A DNA stretch of 64,000 nt from Panopea generosa (lineage: Eukaryota; Mollusca; Bivalvia; Adapedonta; Hiatellidae). Of this stretch, positions 24,107-36,899 are shown piece by piece (the first letter of the stretch is position 1; each line of letters starts with the position of its first letter). Under the pieces are notes generated by a model. The model was given only the letters and a program-made list of their open reading frames with translations, was not told the DNA's origin and searched no databases. The stretch lies in contig CM055911.1 of the NCBI GenBank assembly GCA_029582155.1, positions 21,510,014 through 21,574,013 of the forward strand, in the 5' to 3' direction. Both the position numbers and the translations under genes were made by a program.

Positions 24107-25633
24107 AGCAAACAAAGACCAACCATTAGTTTTAGAGAAACAATATATTTAATAAATTACTATATTTTATGTTATATCTATATGGACATCCATATATCAC
24201 ATTTCTTAAAGGTGCAACACCACGGCTAAATATGCTGTAAGTAGATCTATGGTGCAGAGGTAACGATACATTGACATTCCTTTCCGACCTTGCGGCTCAA
24301 TGAGCAGTATGTGCGTTTTTTATAACATCCTCTAATTCTTTATATTAATCATTAAACATTCATAAAGTTTTAACATATACATATATGTCACTACTTGTAC
24401 ACTAGTTTACCACTTCAATCAAAAGGGTAAGCTTGCCATTGCTGCTTTTTCGTTTTTAAAGCTGAGTAACAGTGTTAGTTATGTTTAAAATTTGCTATCA
24501 TGTTATTGTCTCCCTTGATACTATAACATAACAACAATGAACAATTGATGTAAATGCATGGCTGATCTGCCTACGTATCCAATCATTCTTGAATAGAATA
24601 CCTTTTTTTCAAATACAATTTTAAAAGGCTAATACGAAGTAATACAGAAGTATTATTGACTTCGTGATGAGGTTGTTTATAAGGTCCTTATCGTGGTAAT
24701 TGTTGCATGTCATATGCATGACATGAACCAGCAACAGTTTACTTACCAACGCTTAGATCACAGCCATGTGACGATACGATCGTAGTTTAGAATATTCTAA
24801 ATATGGTCAAATGCTAGCGATGTATCGTCTGTTAAAATACCAGTCTTTTTTAAATTTGTTCTGCAATATCGTAAACGAACACTTGAAATGATAAAGGATC
24901 TCAGACTGACCCTGGGGAATACCAGCATATCTTTTCTAAATATTTTACATACTTGTACTTGATATTTTTTGTTTTAACACACTATTGCGTCCATTGTCTT
25001 ATGAGCATATATTGCATCAAATACATTCATAGTGACATAAAGATATAATAAGAATTATTTTATTTTATGGTTTATTGTTTAAAACATGCAATAGTTTTGC
25101 ATATTTATAATACAAATACAAAAACAAACATATAATAAAACGTCAATTGCCTGTTTAGAATCAATACTTGAATCAAACCCTCGTCCTCTGTGGTGTGAGT
25201 GATTAATATCAACCAATTACAGTTAATTAAATTGTATATATATATATATTACTATTACTACTACTACTACTTGTACTACTTGTACTACTTCTACTACTAA
25301 AAATAATTGATGTAATGATAAGAATACAAATAAAAATACTACTACTTATACTGCTTCTTATAATAATAATAACTATAATATCAATTATTATAATAATGAT
25401 CACAAAAATAATTAAATAACAATAAAATAAATAATATTACATTACATTTGCGTGATCAAATATTCAATACGCCTCAGGGGCAATTAGAACTGCTAAGTTG
25501 AATGTTTACGAAACTAGAAGCATGAATATGCAATGTATCCCGTATAATTCTCATGTAAATCGGATAACCGGTGAGCAGAACAAAATCCACATAAGCAAAA
25601 AAATCAAAAGAGCTCCAAAATATATAGGGGTGT

Positions 25634-25664
<31 letters not shown>

Positions 25665-26449
25665 GCTATATTTATATTGTGAAAGCGATAATATTTGTTA
25701 TTGTTTGGGTGCGACTAAATTACAGAATATATGCATATTTAAACGCATCCTACATTGTGTCAAACGAGTATTAACCAATCAAATTGTGTTTGATAAGCGT
25801 TTTATTATATTTTGGAATATGTAAACAGCAAAAATAACATTGATCAAATAGCAGTCAGACAAACTGTGACAAACTTCCAAGCAGTCAGTCATTGATAGGA
25901 TCAAAAGTGGCATTTTAAGACAGGTTGTTGCTTAATACATTTGCATTTACACTGAGAGCAAGAACATTGCAAATGTGGCTTCGTTAAAACAATTGCTGCT
26001 AAATAGATGTGACCACTTACACATGCTTGACTGTATACTAAAATAAAATTAAATATATAGATATAAATACAAATTAAAGAATTTAACTCAACACTTGAAA
26101 ATACTGGTTTACGAATATAGTGTAGACACTACTTAACAAACCATGTCACGTGCCCACATTCTTACATTTCGGAATCCGTTTAATAAATGTCGCATGACAT
26201 CTATATGTTACACTTTATATAAAACGTTTCGTATTGTTTAGTACTATTTTGCCTCACATGGCCTACGCTATTAAGTCAGATAGTCATGTCTTCCATATTA
26301 CGAGTGTTTGGAGTTACGCGATTATATGACGGTACTACAAGCGACTGGCACCAGGGTATAGTCTTACGTCACACACATTTACATAAAAACAAATATTAGA
26401 TTTATGATAAGATTACAATTAACTTAATATTTAATAAAATAATATTTAT

Positions 26450-27425
26450 TCCTTACCATCTATCAGTTCCATGGCAGTGTTATCTATATGAGAAAACATA
26501 AGAACAATTTCTTACCATCTATTGGTTTCATGGTAAATTTATGTAGTTTTATCAATATGCAATAACAGTACAAACATATCTTATAATCTATCAGTTTCAT
26601 CGTAGATTTATGAAGTTTTATCAATATGCAATAAAATTACATTGATATCTTGATTACATACATCAGTTTCAGGGTTATTTATGAAGTTTTGTCAATATCC
26701 AATAACAGTACATACATATCTCATCATCTATCAGTTTCATGGTACATTTACGTAGTTTTATCAATATGCAATAAAATTACATTCATATCTTAACATATAT
26801 CAGTTTCAGAGTAAATTAATGTAGTTTTATCAATATGCAATAACAGTACGTTCACATCTTACATTCTATGTGTTCTATGGTACATTTATGTAGTTTTATC
26901 AATATGCAATAACAGTACATTCATATCTTAACATATATCAGTTTCAGAGTAAATTTATGTAGTTTTATCAATATGCAATAACAGTACGTTCATATCTTAC
27001 ATTCTATGTGTTCTATGGTACATTTATGTACTTTTATCAATATGCAATAACAGTACACTCATATCTTACATTCTATGTGTTCTATGGTACATTTATCAAT
27101 ATGCAATAATAGTACATTCATATCTTACCATCTATCAGTTTCATGGTAAGTTTATTTAGTTTTATCAATATGCAAAATAGTACATTCATATCCTATCATC
27201 TGTTAGTTTTATGTTAAATTTATGAAGTATTATCAATATACAATAAAAGTACATTCATATATTACCAACTATCAGTTTCATGGTGAATTTATGTAATTTT
27301 ATCAATATGCAATAATAGTAGATTCATATCTTACCATCTATCAGTTTTATAATAAATTTATGCAGTTTTATCAATATGTAATAATGGACAATAATATCCT
27401 ACTATCTAGCAGATTCATAGTAGTT
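26450..27425. repeat. 69-bp tandem repeat, about 14 units
   Basis: Units contain atctatcagtttcatgg and tagttttatcaatatgcaata; period 69 from 26551 to 26620. Non-coding. Confidence 0.85.
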
Positions 27426-30400
27426 TAATTAATAAATAATATTAGTACATTTATTTATTACCAGCTAGCAGGCTAATGGTAACACAATACACCTCTACAT
27501 CCAGTAGTTTAAGTTGTATTATTATGTAGTACCACAATTGATTTCCACATAGCACCACAATAGTTAATATTATATAAATGGTGAATACCATTGTGTAACT
27601 ATTCACTTGATGAATATCAAAACAAGCTAACATAATTCAGTTTTATCTAACATAAAATACATACGATTCTAAAATGTTGATTTTCTCGACTGAATAGAAA
27701 TCAAAATTTACCACCATACAAAATTAACTTAGATCTAAGTCTGCAGAAATAGCATTACATAGGTGACATATATACTATCGTATTTATATTACAGTTAAAA
27801 CGCTGGTTACAACTTCTTTTCACAACGTTCTCTGGCAATATGGTCATTTTTCAAACTGACAAATACATTCATTTTACTTATAAAGCCATCTTTGTCACAA
27901 ATTATATGTACATGTAAGAAATCAATTAATATGAATTTTCCCTATCCAGCATTAATAAACAAGACACACCCAATTATATCGTATGCCATTAATAATTTTC
28001 TTACACAAAATAAAGTTTTTTTCACAACTTTTAATTCCTTAAATAATTTAATACTAAGCCGTTTGTTATGAAATAAGCGTCAAATGACTTTTTATTTATA
28101 CAAAAAAAAACGATATTATAAAAGATATGTCAAAACACTTCATCTCTATCAGTCCACACCAGGAACTCTTAAATGCGATTAAAACAACATTATATGGACT
28201 ATTTTGTCTTAGATATACAGACTCCATATTGACACGGTCTTACTACCTACTGACTACATACGGCATACGCTGAATGAGATATTGCTAGTCTCTGTTTCAC
28301 TGCTGAAACATTTAGCTACATAATAACTGTAACGAGGTTTGAATGACACCATAGCAATTTCTTTAATAACACTTTGAATCAATGTCTGCATTTATTACGG
28401 AAGGTATCAAATTATAGCTAATGCAATTGTTGATCATTTCATATTGTAGCAAAAAAACCAAGGGCGGACAGCTCACTAAGGTAGAATATAACTATTACTC
28501 AAAATAAAATTGACAATTCTGTATTTACATAAAATAAAATCATGAATATACTGCGAATATGAAATTATATTTGCCACATTCTAGTCTGAATATATATTAA
28601 TACTTTAAACAAACAATTGCTTAGCTCTGCTTCTGTCGAAATAAAACTATCGGATATTTATTACTAAACCTGTAGAAAACATAATATAAAAGGTTCTCAC
28701 TCAAGATCCCGCAATGTAGTGGTCAATATATGTGGTATACTCTGCCGCAACGACCCGCAATGTTTGAATTTGCTAATTGACAAGGGTTGAACTTTCAGAT
28801 TTTTACTCGTTTATTTATACAAGATATACCCATACCACAGGTTCATCTCAAGAAAATCATGGAATTAAATTATCGTACCGTATGGAATGATACGAATAAA
28901 CAAAAAAACTAATGGGAAAATATGATTAGTTTTACAATAATAAATCCCTTTACCTTTTCCTGAAATACTCATTACTCAACGGATTTTTAAGAAATAAACG
29001 TCAAAACGACTTATTCTTTGACCCAAAAATGAATATGTAAAATATCTTTGAAATGTATTATCCCTATCTATTTATCTAGCGATAAGTTTACTTGACCGAT
29101 ATATTGATTCATTGGTCATGTTATGGTACCAATTAAATACAGATGATCAGTTAACTTAACTTTTATTTCCTAGGAATCCTAGGAATGATAATGAATACTC
29201 GAGCACAGTTAGTGTAATAGTTTCATCAGTAATCACTATTTTATGTTGACAATTTGAAATTCATTTTATAGGTTCGTAAGAGTAAATATTTCGGAAGATA
29301 TATCATTCTATCATTTTTAATTGTAAAATGTTGTAAAAAACTATTGTCTACGATTATATAATACATACTCTACAGTCGGCAATTGTAGTAATTTTAAAAC
29401 TAGATTGGCTCCACAAAGACGCGACATCTTTCATATATAGTTTAAAATACGAGTTACGAACAGTTATAGTATAAGAGCTAGTGGAACAGATGTCCTGAAT
29501 TGCGATGTTTATCTGCATTTTATAAATGGAATGAAAAGGGCCGAAACAATGATTTTATACCTTTTGGCGTTCTGACAATGTACTGAAATTCTTATAAGTA
29601 TATTTTATTTAGTACATGTCAGCGTTTTTCAGTACCGATTATGATTTTAAATACATATTTTGTTATTAAAGCGTGTTTTATACATGTAGTTCCTGTGGCT
29701 AGCTATTAGCATATTAAACACAAATTGATTGTATTATTTGCATAAATGAAACATAACCAATTTCAACGACGCTGTTCTTGCTGACACCACATGAATGATT
29801 TAAGACACGGAAAATTATTACCTGTGTCACTTAAGTGAAGACGGGTTTATTGTTAAAGCCCATAATTGGATGTAGCAATAGGAGACCAGAAGTGACGATT
29901 TATAATGTAATTCTGTATTTAAAGGTCGAAGACAACTATTATATGTTGATGTATATTGTAATATAGTTGAATAAATGTTTTTGATATTATATTAAAACCA
30001 CAACAGAAATGATAAAATCTCACATGGTTTTGTTCTTAGTAAATATGACTCGACATTGTTTGATACTTGGTAACCAAGGTTAAATGAACAGCCTAGTCAC
30101 AATTTAAGAACACAATACATACATTTCAGTCTGCAAGTCACTGATGATCTGATGAAGCCAACTAAGACTAAACTATCAGTCGGTTAAGTATGGGTAGCAC
30201 TTCAAATCAATGGAACCATTTGCAAATAATGTTAACCCAGATTAGTCCGTGATCTGAAATTAATTTGAGATTTAAGTCTGAAATTAATTTGACATTTTAG
30301 ATCTCGATAGTGTTTAGATTCATTCGTGAAAGTAACATGCTATCTACCAATTGTCAAGACTATATTTAAAAAAAATCCAGTAGTTTATCATTATATATAC

Positions 30401-30925
30401 AATAACTATTTAAATAAATAAGTGAAGATACCGAGTGAGTGATGTTTTTATATCATTTTGCCGCTTTCTATTGCTTGCGTGTTGCTTCGTTTGTTTAGGA
30501 TTTTTGTTTTGTAATGGATTCAATGGTATGGGTATTTTTTAGGTTTTTATACTACACGATGTTTAAATATGATTGTTGGGAAAATGTATTATTTGCTTCA
30601 GAAAATGTCAGCAGCGCCGATCACCAAACGTTATGTGGACTGGTTAATCGTTTAATGCCAATTTATTTGCGTTGTTGATGGTTTTCATCTACAGAGCAAA
30701 TACAGCAGTGCAAAACAAGGTAACGTCTTTATTTCATTTATAAATGAAACAAACATTTGTCTGTTGTTACATATTGTCTATGTTTCTTATTGACAATACT
30801 GGGAGAGTTTTATAGTCACTATTGTCGAGTGTTATAATATATGTGACTTACTGTTGAGTTGTTTGTTGATATATTTGATTATGAAGGCCGAAAACATATT
30901 TATAATTAAAACATTTATTAGTGTA

Positions 30926-31838
30926 ATGCTTCCTGATCTGGGAAAAAAAGTTATTATACAAACAACTCCAGTACAAGTTTGGAACAATATTACTATTTGA
31001 CAATATTTACGAGCATTGTTGTGTATAACAATCATCGGCTTAGTCTGAAATAGTTTAACTGTAAAAGTTCTGTGGAATGCGAGACCATATTCTTCAACAG
31101 CTGTATTGTTTACTGCTTTATCAACTGCAGACACCGAAGTGTTATTAAAAGATGGCGTCCTTTACCTTCTAGATGCTATATTATCAATTGATATCGGTGA
31201 CTTAGGATCAATTGCATGCAAAATGATTTTTTTTTTGCAGAATGCAATAAAACAAATGCTATCGTGGATTCTGTAACATTGGAACGTTTTTATTAGTGAA
31301 AGGTTTCCGTATAAAGTAAAAGCTATGTGTACCGCTAAGAAAGCATTCGTCGTTGTTTGCATCATAATATGTGTCATTACTGGTCTAAATGCGGCATATT
31401 TTGTAAACATGAACATTTATTCTGGCTATGAATACAAATCAAACTATATTGTTACCGGCTAAGATATGACTTCTAAAACTGAACTAGATTGTTTCTCATT
31501 TTGTGCTCCATTAATATTCATATTTGCTGGCAACCTAGCCGTCATTTATCAACTATTCAAAATAAACCAAAGAAGAAAAATCCTGACAATGTCAAAAAAC
31601 GGATCACAAACAAAGTTGACTTTGATGTTGTTATTCGTTAGCTTTGTTGTTGTTTTTTGTTAACCATGGCACTGAAACCTATATTAACTTTCTGATATAT
31701 AATTCCGTTAGTGTAGATTTGGCCAGTTCGATTATGGAAACATCGGTCACCTTAAACTATGGATTTAAATTTTTCGGTTATGTTTTTGGAGGGTCAAGAT
31801 TTAGAGGCGAACTCAAAGCAATATGTTGTAAATGTTAA
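30926..31838 (+). pseudogene. Class-A (rhodopsin family) GPCR pseudogene, intronless
   Basis: Three-frame translation gives the ordered landmarks of a class-A receptor. An N-terminal NNIT glycosylation site is followed by TM1 with a G-to-stop change in the usual GN pair (*NSLTVKVLW). TM2 is ALSTADTEVLL, TM3 starts after SIACK, and the TM3 end has RFPYKVKAMCTAKKAF where DRY-type loops sit. TM4 is VVVCIIICVITGLNAAYF and TM5 is LIFIFAGNLAVIYQLF. A loop RRKILTMSK leads to TM6, then TM7/helix 8 as NYGFKFFGYVFGGSRFRGEL. At least three in-frame stops and two or more frameshifts (near 31270 and near 31650) break it. The style fits the expanded peptide-receptor-like families of molluscs, but the ligand class is unknown. 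It is flanked by repeats, with no sign of splicing. Confidence 0.78.
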
Positions 31839-32908
31839 ACAAATTAGTCAATTGAACATTTCTTTGTTGATCGAAATCACTTCGATTCTAAGTCAAAGTA
31901 CTATTTGTTATTATCCCTCATGACTAGTCTCAATAAAACAGAATATTCTATGTTTTCTTAGTCACGATCTGGGCTGCCAATAAATCCTATTTTCAGATAT
32001 AAATATGTGTATGATTATTTTTAAAACTAGTGTTATTGCTTGGTATATAATGCTTATGGGGAAACATTTACATTATATTTGTCATGCTGTGCATCTACCA
32101 ATAGCAATGTGCTTTTGTAGGCTAAAGGCACAGAAACTTTAAGGTGAATTTTTTTTCTTGTTTTTGGCTGTTTTATTTTATTTACCTTTTGACATTGTGA
32201 AATGACATATGCTGAAGTTAAAAGAAAAAAAAAATATATATATATATATATTTGCAACATATCCACCTGAAATTTTACACCATGTATGTGAACAAACATA
32301 AATTTGATATTGATTGATCCAAATATACATGTACAATATAACAATACGGTGTAGTTTATTTCTCATTGCAACATCTGTTAGATGTATTTAGTAGTTTCTT
32401 TGTCAAGAATAATTAAAAACAAAAAAATATATATACATGCAAAGTTTCATTTCATTAACTTACATCTTCTAGTTGATATCCACTTAAACATATATGTGTT
32501 AATTGTGTGTTACCTTACACATAAAGGTGTAACTTCGTTTAAAAGAATGAGGTTACGTACTAGTTAATCGTATACAGTATCCAAGAATTGATTTTTAGCC
32601 AGGCTTTATGCCAAACACATAGCCCTGCTAAAGTCGACGTGATCAAACTCTGCAGTGTTGATCAACGAGAAAATTATCATATGAGACAGGGACTACTTTT
32701 TTTCCTCGAATTTCATTTGTTTATGCATTTAATGTAAGCCAACGCAAACAAATCGAACAATAAATCTGCATTTTGGACATTGTATTAAGTAATAAAGAGT
32801 TCGCGTTACTGGTAGTGCTATACTTTTGTTAACTTCTGTGTCTGACTTTAATAAATTAGTATCGGTCGGATAACCTAATCTATAACACGAGCTGATAATT
32901 GTTTTATG

Positions 32909-33217
32909 TCAGTGTGCTTTCAAGTTTGAAAGCAGCGTGCACTGGGATGAATAGCAGTCTGCATTCCAATGCATATCAGCATACAATTGAGTAATTGTAG
33001 ATATGTAGTCGTTGGAACGGCTAAAATCTTTTAAGAATTTCATTATTTCATAAGCGCCATCTGGTATATATACAAATGTACAAAAGTCGAAGGAATTTAT
33101 TTTCATTGTAGTACAATAAACCTCATTTACTATTCCAATCATGACATTGATGTGGCTGTTGTTTTGTTTACGGAAGGTGTTTAAAGTGTTTGGTAACAGT
33201 TTGCGTACTTCTACCAT
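32909..33217 (-). CDS. Unrecognised 102-codon ORF in segmental duplication, copy 1
   Basis: The minus-strand frame starts at an ATG ending at 33217, with a stop just upstream in frame, and encodes a hydrophilic product (…YIPDGAYEIMKFLKDF…). The 3' 50 codons are also open in the second copy of the duplicated segment (47446-47637), but the 5' part is frameshifted there. Amino-acid changes between copies are many, so no purifying selection is evident. I do not recognise a domain. It may be a fragment of an old gene or chance. Confidence 0.25.
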   Translation of the reverse strand: MVEVRKLLPNTLNTFRKQNNSHINVMIGIVNEVYCTTMKINSFDFCTFVYIPDGAYEIMKFLKDFSRSNDYISTITQLYADMHWNADCYSSQCTLLSNLKAH

Positions 33218-33349
33218 TCCTCAATGTCGGTAGCAAATGTAACTATATCATTTGCGTTGTTCGTAATCAAATAATTGACTTATTTTGATACTCTTTGTAT
33301 TTTATTGTCATGTTACAAATGAATAGTATGATTTAATTTGTCTGTAATG

Positions 33350-33800
33350 GATAAGTGCCTGTCCAATATAACACGTGTCCTGTATGATACTTTTGTCTAC
33401 AAGGGGACAAAGTGGCTATCAGCTATGTTATAACACGTGTCTAGCATGGTAATTTTGTTTGTAACGGAACAAAATGGCTGTCGATATTATATAACACGTA
33501 TCTAGCATGGTACTTTTGTCTGTAATGGAAAACTATATCTCTGATATATAACACCTGTCTAGTATGATATTGTTTCTGTAATGGAAAAAAATGGCTGTCG
33601 GATATGAAACACGTGTCTACTGTGGTACTTTTATCTGTAATGGAAAAAAAGATCTCTGATATATATAACACGTGTAAAGAACTGGTACTTTTGAATGTTA
33701 TGAAAAATTGTCTGTCTGATATATAACACGTGTCATGTATGACACTTTTGTCCGTAATGGTGCTTTTGTCTGTAATGGAAAACTTTTTTTCATAGCAGGA
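33350..33800. repeat. ~60-bp minisatellite (copy also at 47830-48245)
   Basis: Units read ataacacgtgtctagcatgg, then tacttttgtctgtaatgg. They are present in both copies of the segmental duplication with different unit numbers. Confidence 0.75.
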
Positions 33801-34549
33801 ATGTAAACCCACATAAAAATGTATAATAACTGGTAGGTTGACTAGCTTTCATTTAATGTGGGTGCAGTGCTGTGCCAACTTTTGCTCTACTCATCTGCAA
33901 CAAGAAATCACAACCACTGTGAACCATTTTGAAAGTATTTCAAAACAAAACTACATAGGCCTTTTTTTAAGAGTAAGAATTATATTACCATTGGGTGTGG
34001 GGGTGGGGGATGGGGGTAACTGTGTAGTAAGACTTCTATAGCACGTGTCTAGTATAATATTTTTGTCTGTTATAGGAATGTATGTTTGATTAATAACTCG
34101 TGTCTGTTATGATGCCTTTACTTATAATGAAAAAAGGGTCTATCTGATATATAAACACGTGGCTGTTATGATACTTTTGCCAGAAATAGAAATGTGTATG
34201 CTATGTATACATGTGTCTTGTATGTTTCTTTTATTTGCATCGCAAACTTTTTATCAGGTATGTAACTCGTGTTGTTTGATACATACCACGCGTCTAGCAT
34301 ATAACACATGACATGTTTGATACATATGTCATTTTTATCTATTTGATGTTTGGCATGTTCTATGTTATAACACATAACGCGTGTTTTGCCTGTATATGTG
34401 TGAACATTTTAATTGAAAATTAGGGAGAATAAGTGCAAACTGGAGATAGTTCGAAACCATTTGTATAACCTATTTAAGAAGTGCGTACATGTATACACCT
34501 GTTTAAGAAGTGCGTATTCACCTACTTAAAGAAAAAATGTTGCTGTATG

Positions 34550-34650
34550 GTGGTTAGCGTCGCTTTCAACATTGATGTATGGCCCGGACAGGGATCGAAC
34601 CCACGACCTTCCGCATGTGAGACTGAAGGTCTTCCTCTAGTCCACCACTG
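34550..34650 (-). mobile_element. tRNA-derived SINE fragment (copy also at 48900-49010)
   Basis: The minus strand shows an A-box-like tggtggactagaggaag and a B box ggtcgtgggttcgatccc. Stem pairing is poor and both copies lie in the segmental duplication, so this is a SINE head rather than a tRNA gene. Confidence 0.55.
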
Positions 34651-35296
34651 CAGTATTTTGCAGATAAGCCAACTTGTACATACCATAGGTTGGATTCAGT
34701 ATAAAATGATGGCGAATCCTTAACAGGGATAGAACAGTTCTCTCTATGAATTAATGAATTAAATAAATTCATAAGTTGACTGTCTTATATCTTAATTAAT
34801 CAGTTTCTGACTTAATCAAAGTATATCAGCTGCTGTTTTTTTTTCAGGTATTTATTAGAGCTTTTGCTACATTTAAATTGCATTATATAGTAATACTTCC
34901 AATCTGTTTATCATATATGTATTTGAAGCATTTTCATTGGACAACGTCAATTTTATTTTTCGATAAAACTCCTGACGCCGGACTACTTTAAGGTTTCTCC
35001 CGCAAACAAAGAAGCATCGACATTTTGATGGTTTGTTAAATATTACACGAACGAAAACGACGCACGCAACGGTTCCACGCATATTTTAATAATAAAACAA
35101 ACAAAGTTTTTTTCTTCAGTTTATTGTTTTATTGATTTCTTTGGTTTTGCGTACTATTTGATCACATTAGATCATGATAATTATTCGATGAAGTTCGATT
35201 AAGGTAAAAATACAAATACTTTTACAAATCTTCCTCCCATTGCAGTGATATGCGTATATATAATTGTTTACTGCGATTATTCGAATAAGAGAAAGC

Positions 35297-35505
35297 GCAT
35301 TAGTGTTCTATGGTAGAGCGTGTGTCTCACATGCCTAATATCACTGGTTCGATCACCGGTCGTGACTTTACAAGTACCATACTGTGTGTCTGGGGCATAA
35401 TAAATCTAGTGTGTCAGCGTTAAGAATACTGTCTCATGTAGACACTGTCGCGATATGACTGAAAACGCTGAAAACGACGCTAAACACCATGCAACAACAA
35501 CTACA
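35297..35505 (+). mobile_element. tRNA-derived SINE with conserved mollusc-type tail
   Basis: A degenerate tRNA-like head (atggtagagcg, B box ggttcgatcacc) is followed by cgatatgactgaaaacgctg and aaaacgacgctaaac, a 3' segment typical of mollusc SINEs from general knowledge. Confidence 0.7.
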
Positions 35506-35944
35506 CCATCGTAAAAAAGATATTTACTCTATCTAATTTAATATATTATCAATTAAAGGGTCGGACAAACAGAAATATTCAAATTAGGAACATTGTGTAT
35601 AACCAACAGTGGTAATTGTCTTATTTCTCAATTAATTAGATATGATAAATAACAAAATATGATGATAAGAACCACATCTGTGTTCATGTTTGATTACATT
35701 CAGAATAAGTGTGCACTATTAGATTAAAATTCTGAACAGAATTACATGTATTAGCGAGTTTACATAGTGGAACAAAGCTTTGAGGTAATATTTATCTGTT
35801 TATATAACATATAATATGTTTAACTGCGTGTACTATTTAGATTATTATTTGTGCATGGGTAGTTTGTTTTGATTTCTTTTGTGTAGATATGTTCAGGAAC
35901 TAAATACTCTTTATAACTAAACGTATTTTATATTAGTCTGTAGA

Positions 35945-36165
35945 ACGGTCCCAGCTCTCTCGATTGGGTCCGTTAAATAGAAATGTTGGGAATGCAACAT
36001 TTAAGCTTTTTGATTAGTCAGTTGCTTCAACTGAAAGTTGGAATGACGTCACAGTTTCGTACACGTACACGTTCAATTGCTATAAATGGTGGAGCAGGCA
36101 TAGAATTCCCTGATTTTTCATTGAGGGTTAATATACCTATTTCGGAAGATATCAGATTCTGGGAA
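35945..36165. repeat. Interspersed repeat family, reverse copy
   Basis: Reverse complement of the repeat at 19490-19700, from cgattgggtccgttaaatag to gatatcagattctggg. Another copy in this orientation lies at 22490-22690. Confidence 0.6.
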
Positions 36166-36694
36166 ATTAAACTAATTTTGAATGGTCGTCAAATCATATT
36201 TCAGTAATTTAAAATAGGATTGTCTAAGTCTGGACCAGATGTATTTTTATGGACAGAACAAACTATCGCAGTTATTATTGTGAATATATGTTTTATTTAT
36301 TTTTGTTGATATACCTCTCTAGTGTTCTTTTTTATGCAAAAGAATTGTAATAAAGTATGTGTATCTTTTCAGGTTAGATAGGCCTTTGACCGATTATACC
36401 ACTGTAGTATAACTTTCACCAAATAGGCACGACTCAGCAACTTTAGTTTTCTGTTACGGAAATGCAAAAAGGCTGTGGACAGCTGTGTCATGAAAATTGG
36501 TTTAAGCAAAATCTGGTTCCCTATATTCTGCATACATTTATACTAAAATTATCAGGACAGGTACTTATACTACTTTCAAAATGCTAAAAGTTTTAATTGG
36601 TTGCTAAAATTGACCAGAGAAGACTTGGCTGGTCAACTGTGTCAATTAACTAGAGATTGTGTTACAAATCACATGCATTTGATTAGTTCTTATT

Positions 36695-36890
36695 CGAAGG
36701 GGGGACGGCAGTTTTATGGATAGAGTGTTGGTCGCGCACGCCATAGGTTGCGGGTTCGATCCCCAGCTCGACCCGATGCCTCTCATTAAACAACACTCAG
36801 TACTGGTTCTACCCAGGAAGCGGACTCGAGAGTGGTTCATATAAGCTCTAAGCTTTCATCGCAATCGAGCTAAAATAAATTTGTATAAAC
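36695..36890 (+). mobile_element. tRNA-derived SINE
   Basis: The tRNA-like head (ggatagagtgttggtcgcg, B box gcgggttcgatcccc) is followed by acaacactcagtactggtt and a tail agctttcatcgcaatcgagc. A truncated relative is at 45505-45665. Confidence 0.7.
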
Positions 36891-36899
36891 TAAGATCTT

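Larger units (their letters stand above)
20761..30925. other. Gene-poor AT-rich stretch between gene 1 and the GPCR pseudogene
   Basis: No exon I can support. It holds the 40-bp, 19-bp and 69-bp arrays listed separately and microsatellites at 25230-25310 (AT and ACT type). It also contains a (GT)n tract running into 18 consecutive G at 25648-25665, and a ~400-bp interspersed repeat in three copies (about 21960-22350, 23440-23700, 30540-30720). A 116-codon frame at 21321-21671 has no recognisable features. Confidence 0.5.
32103..35145. repeat. Segmental duplication, copy 1
   Basis: Same order and sequence as 45862-50038, direct orientation, about 13.7 kb apart. It contains a ~60-bp minisatellite (33350-33800, weaker to 34390), a minus-strand tRNA-like SINE piece (34550-34650) and the ORF at 32909-33217. 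It lacks the SINE and the TTAA MITE found in copy 2. Confidence 0.85.
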
